Shown piece after piece: positions 1 to 10,442 of a stretch of 64,000 nucleotides of DNA. The notes beneath the pieces are model-generated. The model saw only the letters and a list, made by a program, of their open reading frames with translations. It was not told the DNA's origin and made no database searches. Positions within the stretch are counted from its first letter, which is position 1. The number at the start of each line of letters is the position of its first letter. The position numbers and the translations under genes are program-made. This DNA is from Fen-671 sp963794745. GTDB lineage: Bacteria > Actinomycetota > Acidimicrobiia > Acidimicrobiales > Palsa-688. The stretch lies in assembly GCA_963794745.1 (NCBI GenBank), contig CAWCEZ010000010.1:1-64000 (forward strand), given 5' to 3'.

Positions 1-607
1 TCGCCGAGCTACGGGCGGAGGGTTTCGTAGAGACAATAAGCGGTCGGGGGACCTTCGTCCGTCACCCAAGCGAGACCGATCTGGCAGACGCGTTCGCCCA
101 CCAGTTGCTGCTATCGGCACCAGGCCCAGGCCCGACCGCCGACCAGCTCTATGAGGCTCGCCAGGCCATCGAGTTTGTCGCCGCTGAGCTCGCCGCCGAA
201 CGAGCAACGCCGGATTCGCTCGAGACCCTGGGACGGCTACTGGCGGAAATGATGGACAGCAGGCACGACGCCGCCGCTTACACCGCAGCCGACGTGAGCT
301 TCCACATCGGCGTGGCACGTGCCGAGCCTCAACCCTCTCCTGCCGACCCTGCTTGCACCGCTCGCCACGCTGATCATCAGGGGGATGTTCGAAAGCCACG
401 GCGATCCCGCCGCAGTCTCGCGGGGCATCAAGGCGCACACCAACATCTTGCGCGCAATACAAAAGGCGACCCCGCGGCCGCGCGACGGCCATGGCGGTAC
501 ACCACCAGAAGTCGCGGCAATCCTTCCCCGAGCAGGTCGTCAAGCGTCCCGGCGCACAAAGTGCCCGTCCCGTGGCGGCTCGTCAGAGCCGGCCCCGAGC
601 ACGTTGA
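1..607 (+). CDS. GntR/FadR-family transcriptional regulator (5' end missing, frameshifted)
   Basis: The window opens inside a GntR regulator. The first residues read AELRAEGFVETISGRGTFV, the conserved end of the GntR winged helix-turn-helix. An FCD-type helical effector domain follows (ARQAIEFVAAELAA, then DVSFHIGVARA), as in the FadR subfamily. The reading frame changes near 305-320 and again near 455-490. The three pieces join into one continuous FCD domain ending at a TGA at 605-607, so I treat them as one gene. The next gene is a dehydrogenase in the same direction, 131 bases away, and that gap holds a perfect palindrome over a promoter. I infer that this regulator represses the catabolic operon downstream. 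The effector is unknown, presumably a sugar acid or related compound. Confidence 0.75.
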
Positions 608-651
608 GCCCTTTCGGCAGGCCATCTTCGGCCCAGGCCCGGACGTCACCG

Positions 652-689
652 ACCAAGTGGCTTGACCACTTGGTTAGGCCAGCCATAAT
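652..689 (+). promoter_or_regulatory. Promoter with palindromic GntR-type operator
   Basis: A perfect 9-base inverted repeat, ACCAAGTGG at 652-660 and CCACTTGGT at 666-674, is separated by 5 bases. It covers the -35 hexamer of a good sigma-70-type promoter: TTGACC at 662-667, a 16-base spacer, and CATAAT at 684-689. The SDR start follows 50 bases later behind a strong ribosome-binding site. A FadR-family regulator lies immediately upstream, so this is its probable operator. Binding here would block RNA polymerase. Confidence 0.65.
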
Positions 690-738
690 GTACTAGCGTG
701 GCGGCGCTGGCCCCAGAACATCTGCAAAGGAGGGGACC

Positions 739-1480
739 TTGCGGTTGAAAGACCGAGTCGTCGTGGTGACGGGTGCGGCGGGTACCATCGGCCACGAGGT
801 GAGCCGCGTGCTGGTGGCCAACGGCGCACGCTTAGCGGTGACCGACGTGAGCGCGGGCGCCCTTGGGACGCTCATGGACGAGCTGGACGGCACCGCAGCC
901 ACGGTCTGGGGCCGAGCCGCCGACGCCGCTGATTTCGGCGGGTTCTCGCGGCTGGTCGCCGACGCCACGGAGGTCTTGGGACGGCCGGACGTATTGGTCA
1001 ACGTAGCTGGGACTTTCAAATTCTCCGACTTCGTCGATTCATCGCCGCCGGACTGGGCCGAGATGATCTCGACCAATTTGCTCACCGCGCTCGTTGCTTA
1101 CGCGCTGTGCTCCCCTTGATGCTGGAGGTGGGTTCCGGGGTGATCGTCAACTTCGCCTCCACTGCCGGTGAGTACGGCTCGATCCGCCCCGCCGCCGCGT
1201 ACGCCGCAGCCAAGGCCGGCGTTATCGGTTTCACGAAATCGTTGGCTCGCGAAGTTTCGCCTTTGGGGGTCCGGGTAAATGCCATCTCTCCGGGGCCGAT
1301 CGACACCCCCGCCCTCAAAGCCGTGACCGAAGCCGAACGGGCTACGGCTTCGGCAAGGACTCTTTTCGGCCGGCTTGGCCAACCCCCGACATAGCTCAGG
1401 GCGTTCTCTACTTGGCGAGCGACGACTCGGCTTTCGTCCCCGGAACCGTCCTGCAGGTCAACGGTGGCTCGCTCCTATAA
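739..1480 (+). CDS. Short-chain dehydrogenase/reductase, probable sugar or sugar-acid dehydrogenase (frameshifted)
   Basis: Classical SDR fold of about 245 residues. The Rossmann nucleotide-binding motif is TGAAGTIG near residue 11, followed by NVAG, the serine-containing FASTAG strand, the catalytic YAAAK and the PG motif after VNAISPG. The start is TTG at 739 because the ribosome-binding site AAAGGAGG (726-733) precedes it. The frame changes near 1085-1105 and near 1375-1395, and the C-terminal piece runs to TAA at 1478-1480. The pieces align end to end as one SDR. It is the first gene of an operon with a dehydratase, split transketolase and MBL-fold hydrolase. It probably oxidises the sugar substrate using NAD(P). 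Substrate specificity cannot be read from sequence. Confidence 0.8.
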
Positions 1481-2688
1481 CGAGACCGGCGCCCACGACC
1501 TCGGTACGGTCGAAGCGATCGAAACTGTTCGCTGGAAGACCCAGCCCAACCTATTGTGGGCCCGCGTCCACACCTCGGCCGGGGCCATCGGGCTCGGTGA
1601 GACGTACTACATACCCGGCGCAGTCGAGCATGTGGTCCACGACTTTGCCGCCGACCTCCTCATCGGCCAACCGGCGGGCGCCATCTCCAGCCAATGGACC
1701 GCTCTTTTTTCGTGCACCAATTTCTTCGGCTTCGCAGGTGCGGAGATGCGTGCGTTGTCCGCCCTCGACGTGGCCCTCTGGGATGCTCTCGGCCAGGTTA
1801 CGGGCGTGCCCCATCTACCAGCTCCTCGGCGGTGCCAACCGGAAGTCGGTGCAGGCCTACAACACCTGTGTCAACGCTGGCCCCAACCAGGACTGGGACC
1901 ACGCCGTCGATGACCCAGGGGATCTCGCCGCCGAGCTACGGGACCTCGGGTACCTAGGGATGAAAGTCTGGCCGTGGGACAGGTTCGCCCCACAGTTGGC
2001 ACCACGCGGGTCGACTGGGCCGGCCGGCTGGTCGTCCATGGGCCCGGTCGGCAGCTATGTCAGCTTGGGCGACTTGGCCAGCGGGCTGTCCATGTTGAAG
2101 CGCGCCCGCGACCGCATCGGCTCCTCGTTCGAGCTGTTGGTGGAAGGTCACAGCCGTTGGGACGTCAACATGGCGATCCGCATTTGCCGAGCTCTCGAGC
2201 CGATCGGCGTCCTCTGGGTGGAAGACATCTGCCAGCCGGACAGCGCTGAGGATCTCGCGAGGCTGGTGCGTGAGACTCGTGCGCCTCAGGCGGTCAGCGA
2301 GCGGCTGATATCGCGCTTCGCCTTCCGCGAGGTCCTGCGCCAACAAGCAGCGCACATAGTGCTCGTGGACGTGGCGTGGACGGGGGGCCTCACCGAGGCC
2401 AAGAGGGTGGCGGACCTCGCCTCGACCTACCACCTCTCGTTCGCTCCACACGACTGCACCGGGCCGGTCACAGCTTTGGCCAACCTCCACCTGGCGGTCG
2501 CCCAGCCGAACTGCATCGGCGTAGAGGTCGTCCGCGGGTTCGTGGACGGATACTACCGCGAGGTGCTCGACTCCCCTTTGGACTTGTCCAATGGCCGCCT
2601 TACCGCCCCGGACAAACCGGGGCTGGGAGCGGCCCTCTCCGAGGACTTCCTGGCCCGCGACGACGTCGAGATCAGGCTGACCAAGTGA
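1464..2688 (+). CDS. Enolase-superfamily (mandelate racemase/muconate lactonizing) sugar-acid dehydratase (frameshifted)
   Basis: Protein of about 407 residues starting at GTG 1464, which overlaps the SDR stop by 17 bases and suggests translational coupling. The N-terminal capping domain is in one frame up to about 1810, and the barrel follows in another frame to 2688. Barrel features are KVWPWD at the second strand, acidic residues in LLVEGHSRWD, WVEDICQPD and AVSERLISR at the usual metal-ligand positions, and HDCTGPV as the likely general acid/base histidine. The K-x-W at strand two differs from the common K-x-K. The family contains galactonate, rhamnonate, fuconate and related dehydratases that make 2-keto-3-deoxy acids. 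That role fits an operon with a sugar dehydrogenase, but the exact substrate is not known. Confidence 0.8.
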
Positions 2689-2722
2689 TGACAAACGGTG
2701 GTCTGTTGACAAGGAGCGCACA

Positions 2723-3712
2723 TTGACCGAAGCAGTTATTACCCCTGGGGGTACCATCACGGCGGCACGGGCCGTCTTGGGAGCCCCTCTTGTCGACGCG
2801 CCCTTTGCATCGGCGCTCGTCGAGCTCGGTCACGAGCGCCCAGAGGTGGTCGTGGTTTCTGCCGACCTGTCCAAGTACACCGACGTGGCGCCCTTCGCGC
2901 AGGCGTTCCCGGAGCGTTTCTTCCAGGTGGGCATGGCCGAACAAAACCTCATGGGCATCTCTGGCGGCCTGGCCAAGACGGGCTTCGTCCCCGTTGCCGC
3001 CACCTATTGCGTATTCGCCACACGCCGCGCCAACGACCAGGTACAGATGGCGCTCTCCACCGGGCATCGCACGGCCGTTATCGCCGCCTTCCTCCCGGGG
3101 ATCACGACGCCTTTCCGGGCGAGCCACCAAGGCACCGACGACCTCGCCATAATGCGGGCCATCCCGGGCATGACCGTGATCGACCCGATGGACGCGACGG
3201 AGATGGCGTCTGCACTACGTGCCGCGGTCGATGTGCGTGGCCCTGTTTACCTGCGGGGCCTGAGGGGCCAGGTGCCCGAGATCATCGACCCGTCCCTCGA
3301 GTTCGTCGTAGGGGCCACAAGGCTCTTGCGAGATGGGAGCGACGTCGGCTTCATCGGTACAGGGATCGGGACGAGCTGGGCGCTCGAGGCGGCAGACATG
3401 CTTGCGACGACCGGGGTTAGCGCTGCCGTCCTGCACGTGCCGACATTGAAGCCCTTCGACAGCCAGGAAGTGGGGCGCTACTGCGCACGCTTCCGAGAGG
3501 TCGTCACCGTGGAAAACCATTCTATTATCGGCGCTCTTGGGTCAGCGGTCTGCGAGGCCGTCGCAGAACTTGCTGTGCCTTGTCGCGTAAAGCGCCTCGG
3601 CGTGCCTGACCGATGGGGCGATGTCGGCCCGCTCGACTTTGTGAGGGCCCGGATGGGCCTCGACGCCGCGGGCTTGGCTGACGCTGCGTCCCAAACCCTA
3701 GGGGGTCGTTGA
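2723..3712 (+). CDS. Transketolase-like protein, C-terminal (pyrimidine-binding) subunit
   Basis: 329 residues corresponding to the second half of transketolase. The pyrimidine-binding domain carries the TPP-activating glutamate in VGMAEQNLMG near residue 75, and a transketolase C-terminal domain follows (LHVPTLKPFD). The start is TTG at 2723 behind AAGGAGCG (2711-2718). The TGA stop directly abuts the ATG of the N-terminal subunit, so the two are made together. Gene order is reversed relative to a fused transketolase: the C-terminal subunit comes first. Split transketolases in catabolic operons are known to act on unusual ketose phosphates, for example in apiose and sulfoquinovose breakdown. 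Here a dedicated ketol transfer or C-C cleavage step in a sugar pathway is inferred. Confidence 0.85.
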   Translation: MTEAVITPGGTITAARAVLGAPLVDAPFASALVELGHERPEVVVVSADLSKYTDVAPFAQAFPERFFQVGMAEQNLMGISGGLAKTGFVPVAATYCVFATRRANDQVQMALSTGHRTAVIAAFLPGITTPFRASHQGTDDLAIMRAIPGMTVIDPMDATEMASALRAAVDVRGPVYLRGLRGQVPEIIDPSLEFVVGATRLLRDGSDVGFIGTGIGTSWALEAADMLATTGVSAAVLHVPTLKPFDSQEVGRYCARFREVVTVENHSIIGALGSAVCEAVAELAVPCRVKRLGVPDRWGDVGPLDFVRARMGLDAAGLADAASQTLGGR

Positions 3713-4567
3713 ATGTCGCTTCCCACATCTCTGTCCAATTGGGCGCCAGCACCGGAAGGCACCGGCGTGGCCGAGATCGCCCTTAGGGCGCGTCGGCGCG
3801 TCATTGACATGTGCATGGGCCGCGGGCAGGGGTACGCGGGGCAGGGCCTGGCGTTGGCAGACGTCTTGGCGCACCTGTATTTTCGGGTCATGCGCCGCCG
3901 CCCAGACGGGAGCTACCTCGACCGCTTCGTCCTGTCGACCGGGCACAGCGCAATCGGGCTGTTTGCCATCCTCGGAGAAGTGGGCCTGTACGACCAAGAG
4001 GAGCTTCACACATACGGCCAACCCGGTTCACGCATCGAAGAAAGCCCTCTTGAAGGTACGCCGGGGTTCGAGATCACGGGCGGATCCTTGGGGCAAGGGC
4101 TCTCGCAAGCGGTCGGCATGGCCTTGGGTGAGCGGCTGCACGGCACTGGCGCCAACATCTACTGCCTCGTATCGGACGGAGAACTGCAGGAGGGCCAGAT
4201 CTGGGAAGCTGCCATGTCGGCGAGCCATTTCCGCCTGGGGAACCTCACACTTCTCGTGGACAACAACAATATGCAGGCCGACGGCGTCACCTCTGAGGTG
4301 ATGACCGTCGAACCGGTAGTTGAGCGTTTTGCTTCCTTCGGTTTCGATGCAAGCCGCATCGACGCGCACGACCACGCCCAGCTCGAAAGAGCCTTGCCGC
4401 GCGGGGGGGCCGGCCTGGACCGCCCGCAAGCGGTTGTCTTGCAAACAGTCCCGGGCAAGGGAGTCCCAACTTTCGAGCACCACCACAAAGTGCACTACCT
4501 CCGGCTCGACTCGCGTACTTGGCACGATGCCATGGCCGAGCTCGATGCGCCGGCGGCCCAAAGCTGA
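3713..4567 (+). CDS. Transketolase-like protein, N-terminal (TPP-binding) subunit
   Basis: 284 residues matching the diphosphate-binding half of transketolase. Visible features are LSTGHSAIGLFA, the glycine-rich GGSLGQGLSQAVGMA, and the thiamine-diphosphate/Mg motif SDGELQEGQIWEAA ending in LLVDNNN. The ATG at 3713 starts on the base after the stop of the C-terminal subunit. With that subunit it should form a heterotetrameric or heterodimeric TPP enzyme. The operon context (dehydrogenase, dehydratase, MBL-fold hydrolase) argues for a catabolic role, not the pentose phosphate housekeeping enzyme, which is normally a single 650-700-residue chain. Confidence 0.87.
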   Translation: MSLPTSLSNWAPAPEGTGVAEIALRARRRVIDMCMGRGQGYAGQGLALADVLAHLYFRVMRRRPDGSYLDRFVLSTGHSAIGLFAILGEVGLYDQEELHTYGQPGSRIEESPLEGTPGFEITGGSLGQGLSQAVGMALGERLHGTGANIYCLVSDGELQEGQIWEAAMSASHFRLGNLTLLVDNNNMQADGVTSEVMTVEPVVERFASFGFDASRIDAHDHAQLERALPRGGAGLDRPQAVVLQTVPGKGVPTFEHHHKVHYLRLDSRTWHDAMAELDAPAAQS

Positions 4568-4576
4568 GGAGGGGTA

Positions 4577-5393
4577 ATGAAGACTTCAACGGAACTGTGG
4601 GAAGAAATCCGCCAAACCGCGGTGAGACCGGGCACGGTCGCGCTGTGGTGGCTCTACCAAGCCGGGTTAGCAGTGAAAACCCCGGGAGGCACGATGGTCG
4701 TCGTGGACCCCTACCTTTCCGACGCGGTCCTGCGGTCCTACAAGCTACCTCGTAACGTCCCGGCCCCCATCGACCCGGCCGAAGTGGAGGTCGACGCCCT
4801 CCTCGCCACCCACAGCCACGAGGACCACCTCGACCCTGACTCGATTACCCCCTTCATGAGCCATGACAAGACGCGGTTCATCGGGCCGCCGATGGCGGTC
4901 GAACGTGTGCTCGGGTCGGGCGTCACGCGGGAGCGGACGACGCCTGCCCACCGCGGTGACGTCATCGAGATCGGGGACCTGACCATCCGGGTCGTGCACG
5001 CACGGCACATGTTCGGTCTGGAACCGACCCCCGATGCGGTCGGTTATGTGCTCGAGGTCGGTGGGGTCAGCCTTTACCACAGCGGTGATACCGAGTACGA
5101 CAGCGAGATCATCGCGGATACCCGAGGCGTAACGGCGTCCTTCATCTCAATGAACGGGACCGCAGGGAATATGAACGCCCACGAGGCTGCCATGCTCGCC
5201 TGGTTGCAGGGGACGCGGCTGGCGGTGCCGTTCCACTACGGGCTTTGGCGGGATGCTGATTACGGCGAGGGCGCAACTCTTGACCCCGGGCTCTTCGTCG
5301 GCACTTATCGCAAATTGAACCCCGAAGGACCGGTACTTGGTCCTCGAACCGGCAACCGCGGTGGTGCTCGACAGCGACGGCTTGGCCGCTTAA
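4577..5393 (+). CDS. UlaG-like metallo-beta-lactamase-fold hydrolase, possible lactonase (3' frameshift)
   Basis: About 272 residues. The metal-binding motif THSHEDHLD lies near residues 76-84, with further ligands in ARHMFG, YHSGDTEYD and the terminal PFHYGLW. This pattern resembles UlaG, the L-ascorbate-6-phosphate lactonase. Left in the original frame, the coding region would run to 5500 and overlap the convergent lacI gene by 111 bases. A one-base shift near 5335 instead gives LVLEPATAVVLDSDGLAA and a TAA at 5391-5393. That end overlaps the lacI stop by four bases, so I prefer it. As last gene of the operon it could open a sugar lactone made by the upstream dehydrogenase. The substrate is inferred only. 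Confidence 0.78.
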
Positions 5394-6419
5394 GCGATTG
5401 CGCTCGAAGCGCGCACGACAAGCTCGGGCTCGAAGCGGACCGACCGGTGCCGGTGGACGAACATCTCGTCTGTCTCTTCGAGCAGCAGTTCGGCAGCTGA
5501 CACCCCTAGCTCGTATTTCGGCTGGCGCACGGATGTGAGCGCGGGGGACAACATCGAGGCGAAGGCCACGTCGTCATAACCGACGAGTGCCACCTCCTCC
5601 GGGACGCGAACCCCGGCGTTGGTCAGGCCCCTGAGCACCCCTAGGGCGAGCAGGTCATTCGCGCACATGACCGCGGTGGGGCGCGGCGTCGCAGCCAGGA
5701 GCGGCCCGACAGCAGCTTCGCCGTGGTCGACTGTGAGCGCGCTGCACCGCGATCTCCACGAGGACGGGCGGCGACGGCCGACGCGCACGGCGCAAGGCGC
5801 GACGGGCGCCGTCCCTGCGGTCCGCGCACTGGCGGATCGATGATGGCCCGTTCACTAAACCGATCACCCGATGGCCAAGTTCGACGAGATGGCTGGCCGC
5901 AAGTTCGCCGCCGCGCACGTCGTCGACGGTGACCGAGCACAGGTCGAGGCTTCCGGCGTCGCGGTCCAGTAACACGGTCGGGATGCCTCGCTTTGCCAGA
6001 GCGGCGACCGTCTTCAGGTCGCGTTCGACGGGGGCGATGAGCAGGCCGTCAACCCGGTGTTCTTCGAGCACCCTCAGGTAACGGTGCTCGCGCTCGGTCG
6101 ACTCGTCGCTCGAGCAGACCATCAGCACGTACCCTTTGTCGCGTAGGACCCGCTCCGCGCCACGCACCATTTCACCGAAGAACGGGTTGGCAATATCCAG
6201 CAGGACAACCCCGACCGTGCGGCTCTTGCCGACGCGCAGCTGATGGGCGGCAGTGCTGCGGACGAAGCCTGTTTGCTCGATCGCGTCCAGGACACGGGCA
6301 CGGGTGCGGGGGGCCACCACGTTCGGGTTGTTCAAGGTGTTCGACACCGTGCCAAGCGATACCTGCGCTAGGCGGGCAACATCGCGGATGGTGACTCGGA
6401 CCGGAGGGGCCGCCGTCAT
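5390..6419 (-). CDS. LacI-family transcriptional regulator (frameshifted)
   Basis: Starts at 6419 with TIRDVARLAQVSLGTVSNTLNN, the LacI helix-turn-helix, then the hinge region and a periplasmic-binding-protein-like effector domain (GVVLLDIANPFFGEMVRGAE, DGLLIAPVERD). The frame changes near 5735-5790. The last third (PTAVMCANDLLALGVLRGL, then VALVGYDDVAFASMLSPALTSVRQP) lies in another frame and is typical of LacI C-termini. It is divergent from the rhamnose importer operon, with a candidate operator in the shared intergenic region, so it probably controls that operon. Its 3' end meets the MBL hydrolase gene at overlapping stop codons. Confidence 0.82.
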
Positions 6420-6482
6420 AGGGCGTCCGGGATGCCTTGACAGTCGATCCTCGCAAACCTAACATAAGTCGCCAGCCGGAAT

Positions 6483-6494
6483 TAAAACGATTCA
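6483..6494 (+). promoter_or_regulatory. Candidate LacI-family operator in the lacI / rhamnose-importer divergent region
   Basis: TAAAACGATTCA is a 12-base partial palindrome with a central CG. Four of six positions per half match symmetrically (T-x-A-A-x-C / G-x-T-T-x-A), the layout typical of LacI-family operators. It lies 64 bases upstream of the lacI start and about 70 bases before the first possible start of the importer ATPase gene, in an A/T-rich patch of an otherwise GC-rich region. Only one site is visible. Confidence 0.4.
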
Positions 6495-6564
6495 TTTCGG
6501 GGGCCGACACGAAGTCGACCGACCGGGACAGCGGCTTGGCTGCCATTGCGAGGGGGGGTGGAAA

Positions 6565-8162
<1,598 letters not shown>

Positions 8163-8166
<4 letters not shown>

Positions 8167-9200
8167 CGGTACCCGTCACGGAATGGGCAGCGCGGCCGGC
8201 GCATTGGCGCCGCCTCGCGACCGTGGTGTTCCGCGCCCGTGAGGTGAGTATCCTGCTGGTTGTCCTGGCCGTCTTTGGGTTGACGACGGCCTACAACACG
8301 AGCTTCGCCGACCTGCTCAGCGTCCAGCAACTGCTCGTCGGTGCTTCGGTGATGATGATCCTTGCCGTAGGCGAGACCATGGTCATAATCACCCGCAACG
8401 TTGACCTTTCGGTAGGTTCCGTGCTCGGGCTTTCCGCGTACGTCATCGGGGATCTTTTCGCCCACTTCCCCAATCTCCCTGTCGTTTTGGGCTTCCTCGC
8501 CGGCGTGGGTGTTGGCCTGTTGTGCGGGGTGGTCAACGGCGCCATAGTCGTCCTGGCTCGAGTGCCGAGCCTCGTGGTCACCTTGGGCACGCTCTATGTC
8601 ATCAGGGGTGTAGACGCCATCTTCGTCAACGGTGTCCAGATCAATCCCAGCAGTATCCCTGACAGCTTCATAGGTATCGGTTACGAGACGGTCCTCGACA
8701 TCCCGTGGATGTTCATTATCGCTTCTGTGCTGGTGGTGATCGTGGGCTACATCATGCGAACGTTCAGGCCTGCCCGCGACCTTTACGCCATCGGGTCCGA
8801 CCCGCAAGCCGCCCTTCTGGCCGGGGTACCCGTACGGCGCCGGGTGTTCTTCACCTTTGTCGCCTCTGGGGCTATTGCCGGCCTCGCGGGCGGTCTTTGG
8901 TTGGCCGACTTCGCCACCGTGAGCTCCGTGGCCGGCCTCGGCTACGAGCTGCTGGTCGTGTCCGCGGTCGTGGTTGGTGGAGTGGCCATTTTCGGTGGTA
9001 GCGGCACCGTTCTCGGAGCCGCTTTGGGTGCCATCCTGCTGAACACCATCAACCAGGCGTTGGTCGCTACCCGCATTTCCGCCTTCTGGGACGAGGCCTT
9101 GGCCGGTGCACTGCTGATCACGGCCATCGCTTTCGACCGTTACGTCTTCCTTCGCCGTGAACGCACGCTTCGCCTGAGAGTGGCACATGGCATTTCCTGA
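8163..9200 (+). CDS. rhaP: Sugar ABC importer permease (L-rhamnose type), first subunit
   Basis: 345 residues with about eight to ten hydrophobic segments, of the BPD_transp_2/RbsC type. Family hallmarks are GETMVIITRNVDLSVGSVLGL near residues 70-90 and LYAIGSDPQAALLAGVPV, the cytoplasmic loop that contacts the ATPase. The ATG at 8163 overlaps the stop of the ATPase gene. The last 14 bases overlap the second permease. It should form a heterodimeric membrane channel with that neighbour. Whether this one is called RhaP or RhaQ is a naming choice I cannot settle. Confidence 0.82.
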
Positions 9201-10272
9201 GACCAAGGAGACCGGAACCCCAGCGAGCCCCTCAGCTGCCATAGTGGCCGGGCAAGACCGCTCAGCGGTGAACCCCCCTGGGCACGGGTGGAGGTGGCAA
9301 TCGCTGGGCCGCTGGGAAGTGGCGTTGCTCGGCTTTGTGATCGCCACCGTACTGTACGGCGCGGCCGAGTCGAATTACTTCTTGAGCGGGACCAACTTTT
9401 TCGACTTTGGCCTCAACATCGGGCCTATTGCCCTCATGGCGCTGCCCCTGACATTTATCGTAATGACGGGCGAGATCGACCTATCGGTTGCCTCTACCCT
9501 CGGCCTCGCCTGTTCGCTCCTTGGCTATCTTTTCGAGCACGGGTGGCCCCTGCCTCTGGCGATAGTCACGGTCCTGTTGATGGGCGTCGTGACCGGTACG
9601 TTCAACGGGATCCTGGTAACTCGCCTCGGGCTGCCTTCCCTGGCGGTCACCATCGGCACATTGACGCTTTACCGGGGTATTGCCGAGATCATCCTTGGCA
9701 GCAGTTCCGTCACCGGGTTCCCCACCGCTTATGACACGGTGGGCACGTCCCCCATACCGCACACGGAGTTCACCTGGACGCTAGGCATCTTTTTAGTCCT
9801 GGCTATCGTCTCCGGCATAGTCCTACATGCCACACCTCTTGGCCGGTCCATGGTCGCCATAGGCCTCAACAAAGAAACAGCCTTTTTTTCCGGTATCCGC
9901 GTAAAGAGGATCAAGCTCCTCCTCTACACGCTGTCGGGCGTGATCTGTGCCGCTGCAGGGGTCCTTTGGACCTTCCAATATGCCACCTCCCGTTACGACG
10001 CCGGGACAGGGCTCGAGCTGGACGTGGTCACTGTAGTGCTCTTCGGAGGCATTTCCATCTTCGGGGGCAAGGGGACCATCGTGGGTGTCCTGATGGCGGT
10101 CTGCGTATTCGGTGGGTTGCAGAGCGCGATGACCCTTATCAATGTCTCGGCGCAGGCGCAAGAAGTAGTTACCGGGTGCCTGCTCATCGTTAGCGTTGTC
10201 CTTCCCAATTCAGGGGCGACTATTGGCCAGTTACGTGCCCGATGGGCCCGTCGAAGGGCGGTACCGTCATGA
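9187..10272 (+). CDS. rhaQ: Sugar ABC importer permease (L-rhamnose type), second subunit
   Basis: 361 residues. A hydrophilic N-terminus of about 45 residues precedes multiple membrane helices. FIVMTGEIDLSVASTLGL mirrors the DLSVGS motif of the partner permease, and SMVAIGLNKETAFFSGI is the ATPase-coupling loop. A final conserved segment FGGISIFGGKGTIVGV is typical of RbsC-type permeases. The ATG at 9187 lies inside the end of the first permease gene. The binding-protein gene follows after 170 bases, inside the same apparent operon. Confidence 0.82.
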   Translation: MAFPETKETGTPASPSAAIVAGQDRSAVNPPGHGWRWQSLGRWEVALLGFVIATVLYGAAESNYFLSGTNFFDFGLNIGPIALMALPLTFIVMTGEIDLSVASTLGLACSLLGYLFEHGWPLPLAIVTVLLMGVVTGTFNGILVTRLGLPSLAVTIGTLTLYRGIAEIILGSSSVTGFPTAYDTVGTSPIPHTEFTWTLGIFLVLAIVSGIVLHATPLGRSMVAIGLNKETAFFSGIRVKRIKLLLYTLSGVICAAAGVLWTFQYATSRYDAGTGLELDVVTVVLFGGISIFGGKGTIVGVLMAVCVFGGLQSAMTLINVSAQAQEVVTGCLLIVSVVLPNSGATIGQLRARWARRRAVPS

Positions 10273-10442
10273 ACACACGGGAACTCGGTCAGCCAAGTCT
10301 TAGGTTCTTGGGGCAAGGCCGTGCGGGCGTGTACCGCCGCCGGCCTGCGCCAGGGGGAAACTCCGTGGAGCAAGCATGCACCCGGAGAAATCAGCAGTAC
10401 CGTCCAGGTGGCTACTGCTAACTAAAGGAAAGGAAATTCTAT

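Noticed and set aside
1954..2760. 268-residue minus-strand open frame
   Set aside because: Opposite the dehydratase barrel, whose motifs are clear on the plus strand.
5394..5500. Longer C-terminus of the UlaG-like hydrolase
   Set aside because: This stretch translates to Arg-rich non-homologous sequence antisense to the conserved end of LacI. The alternative frame ends at 5393 with a typical C-terminus.
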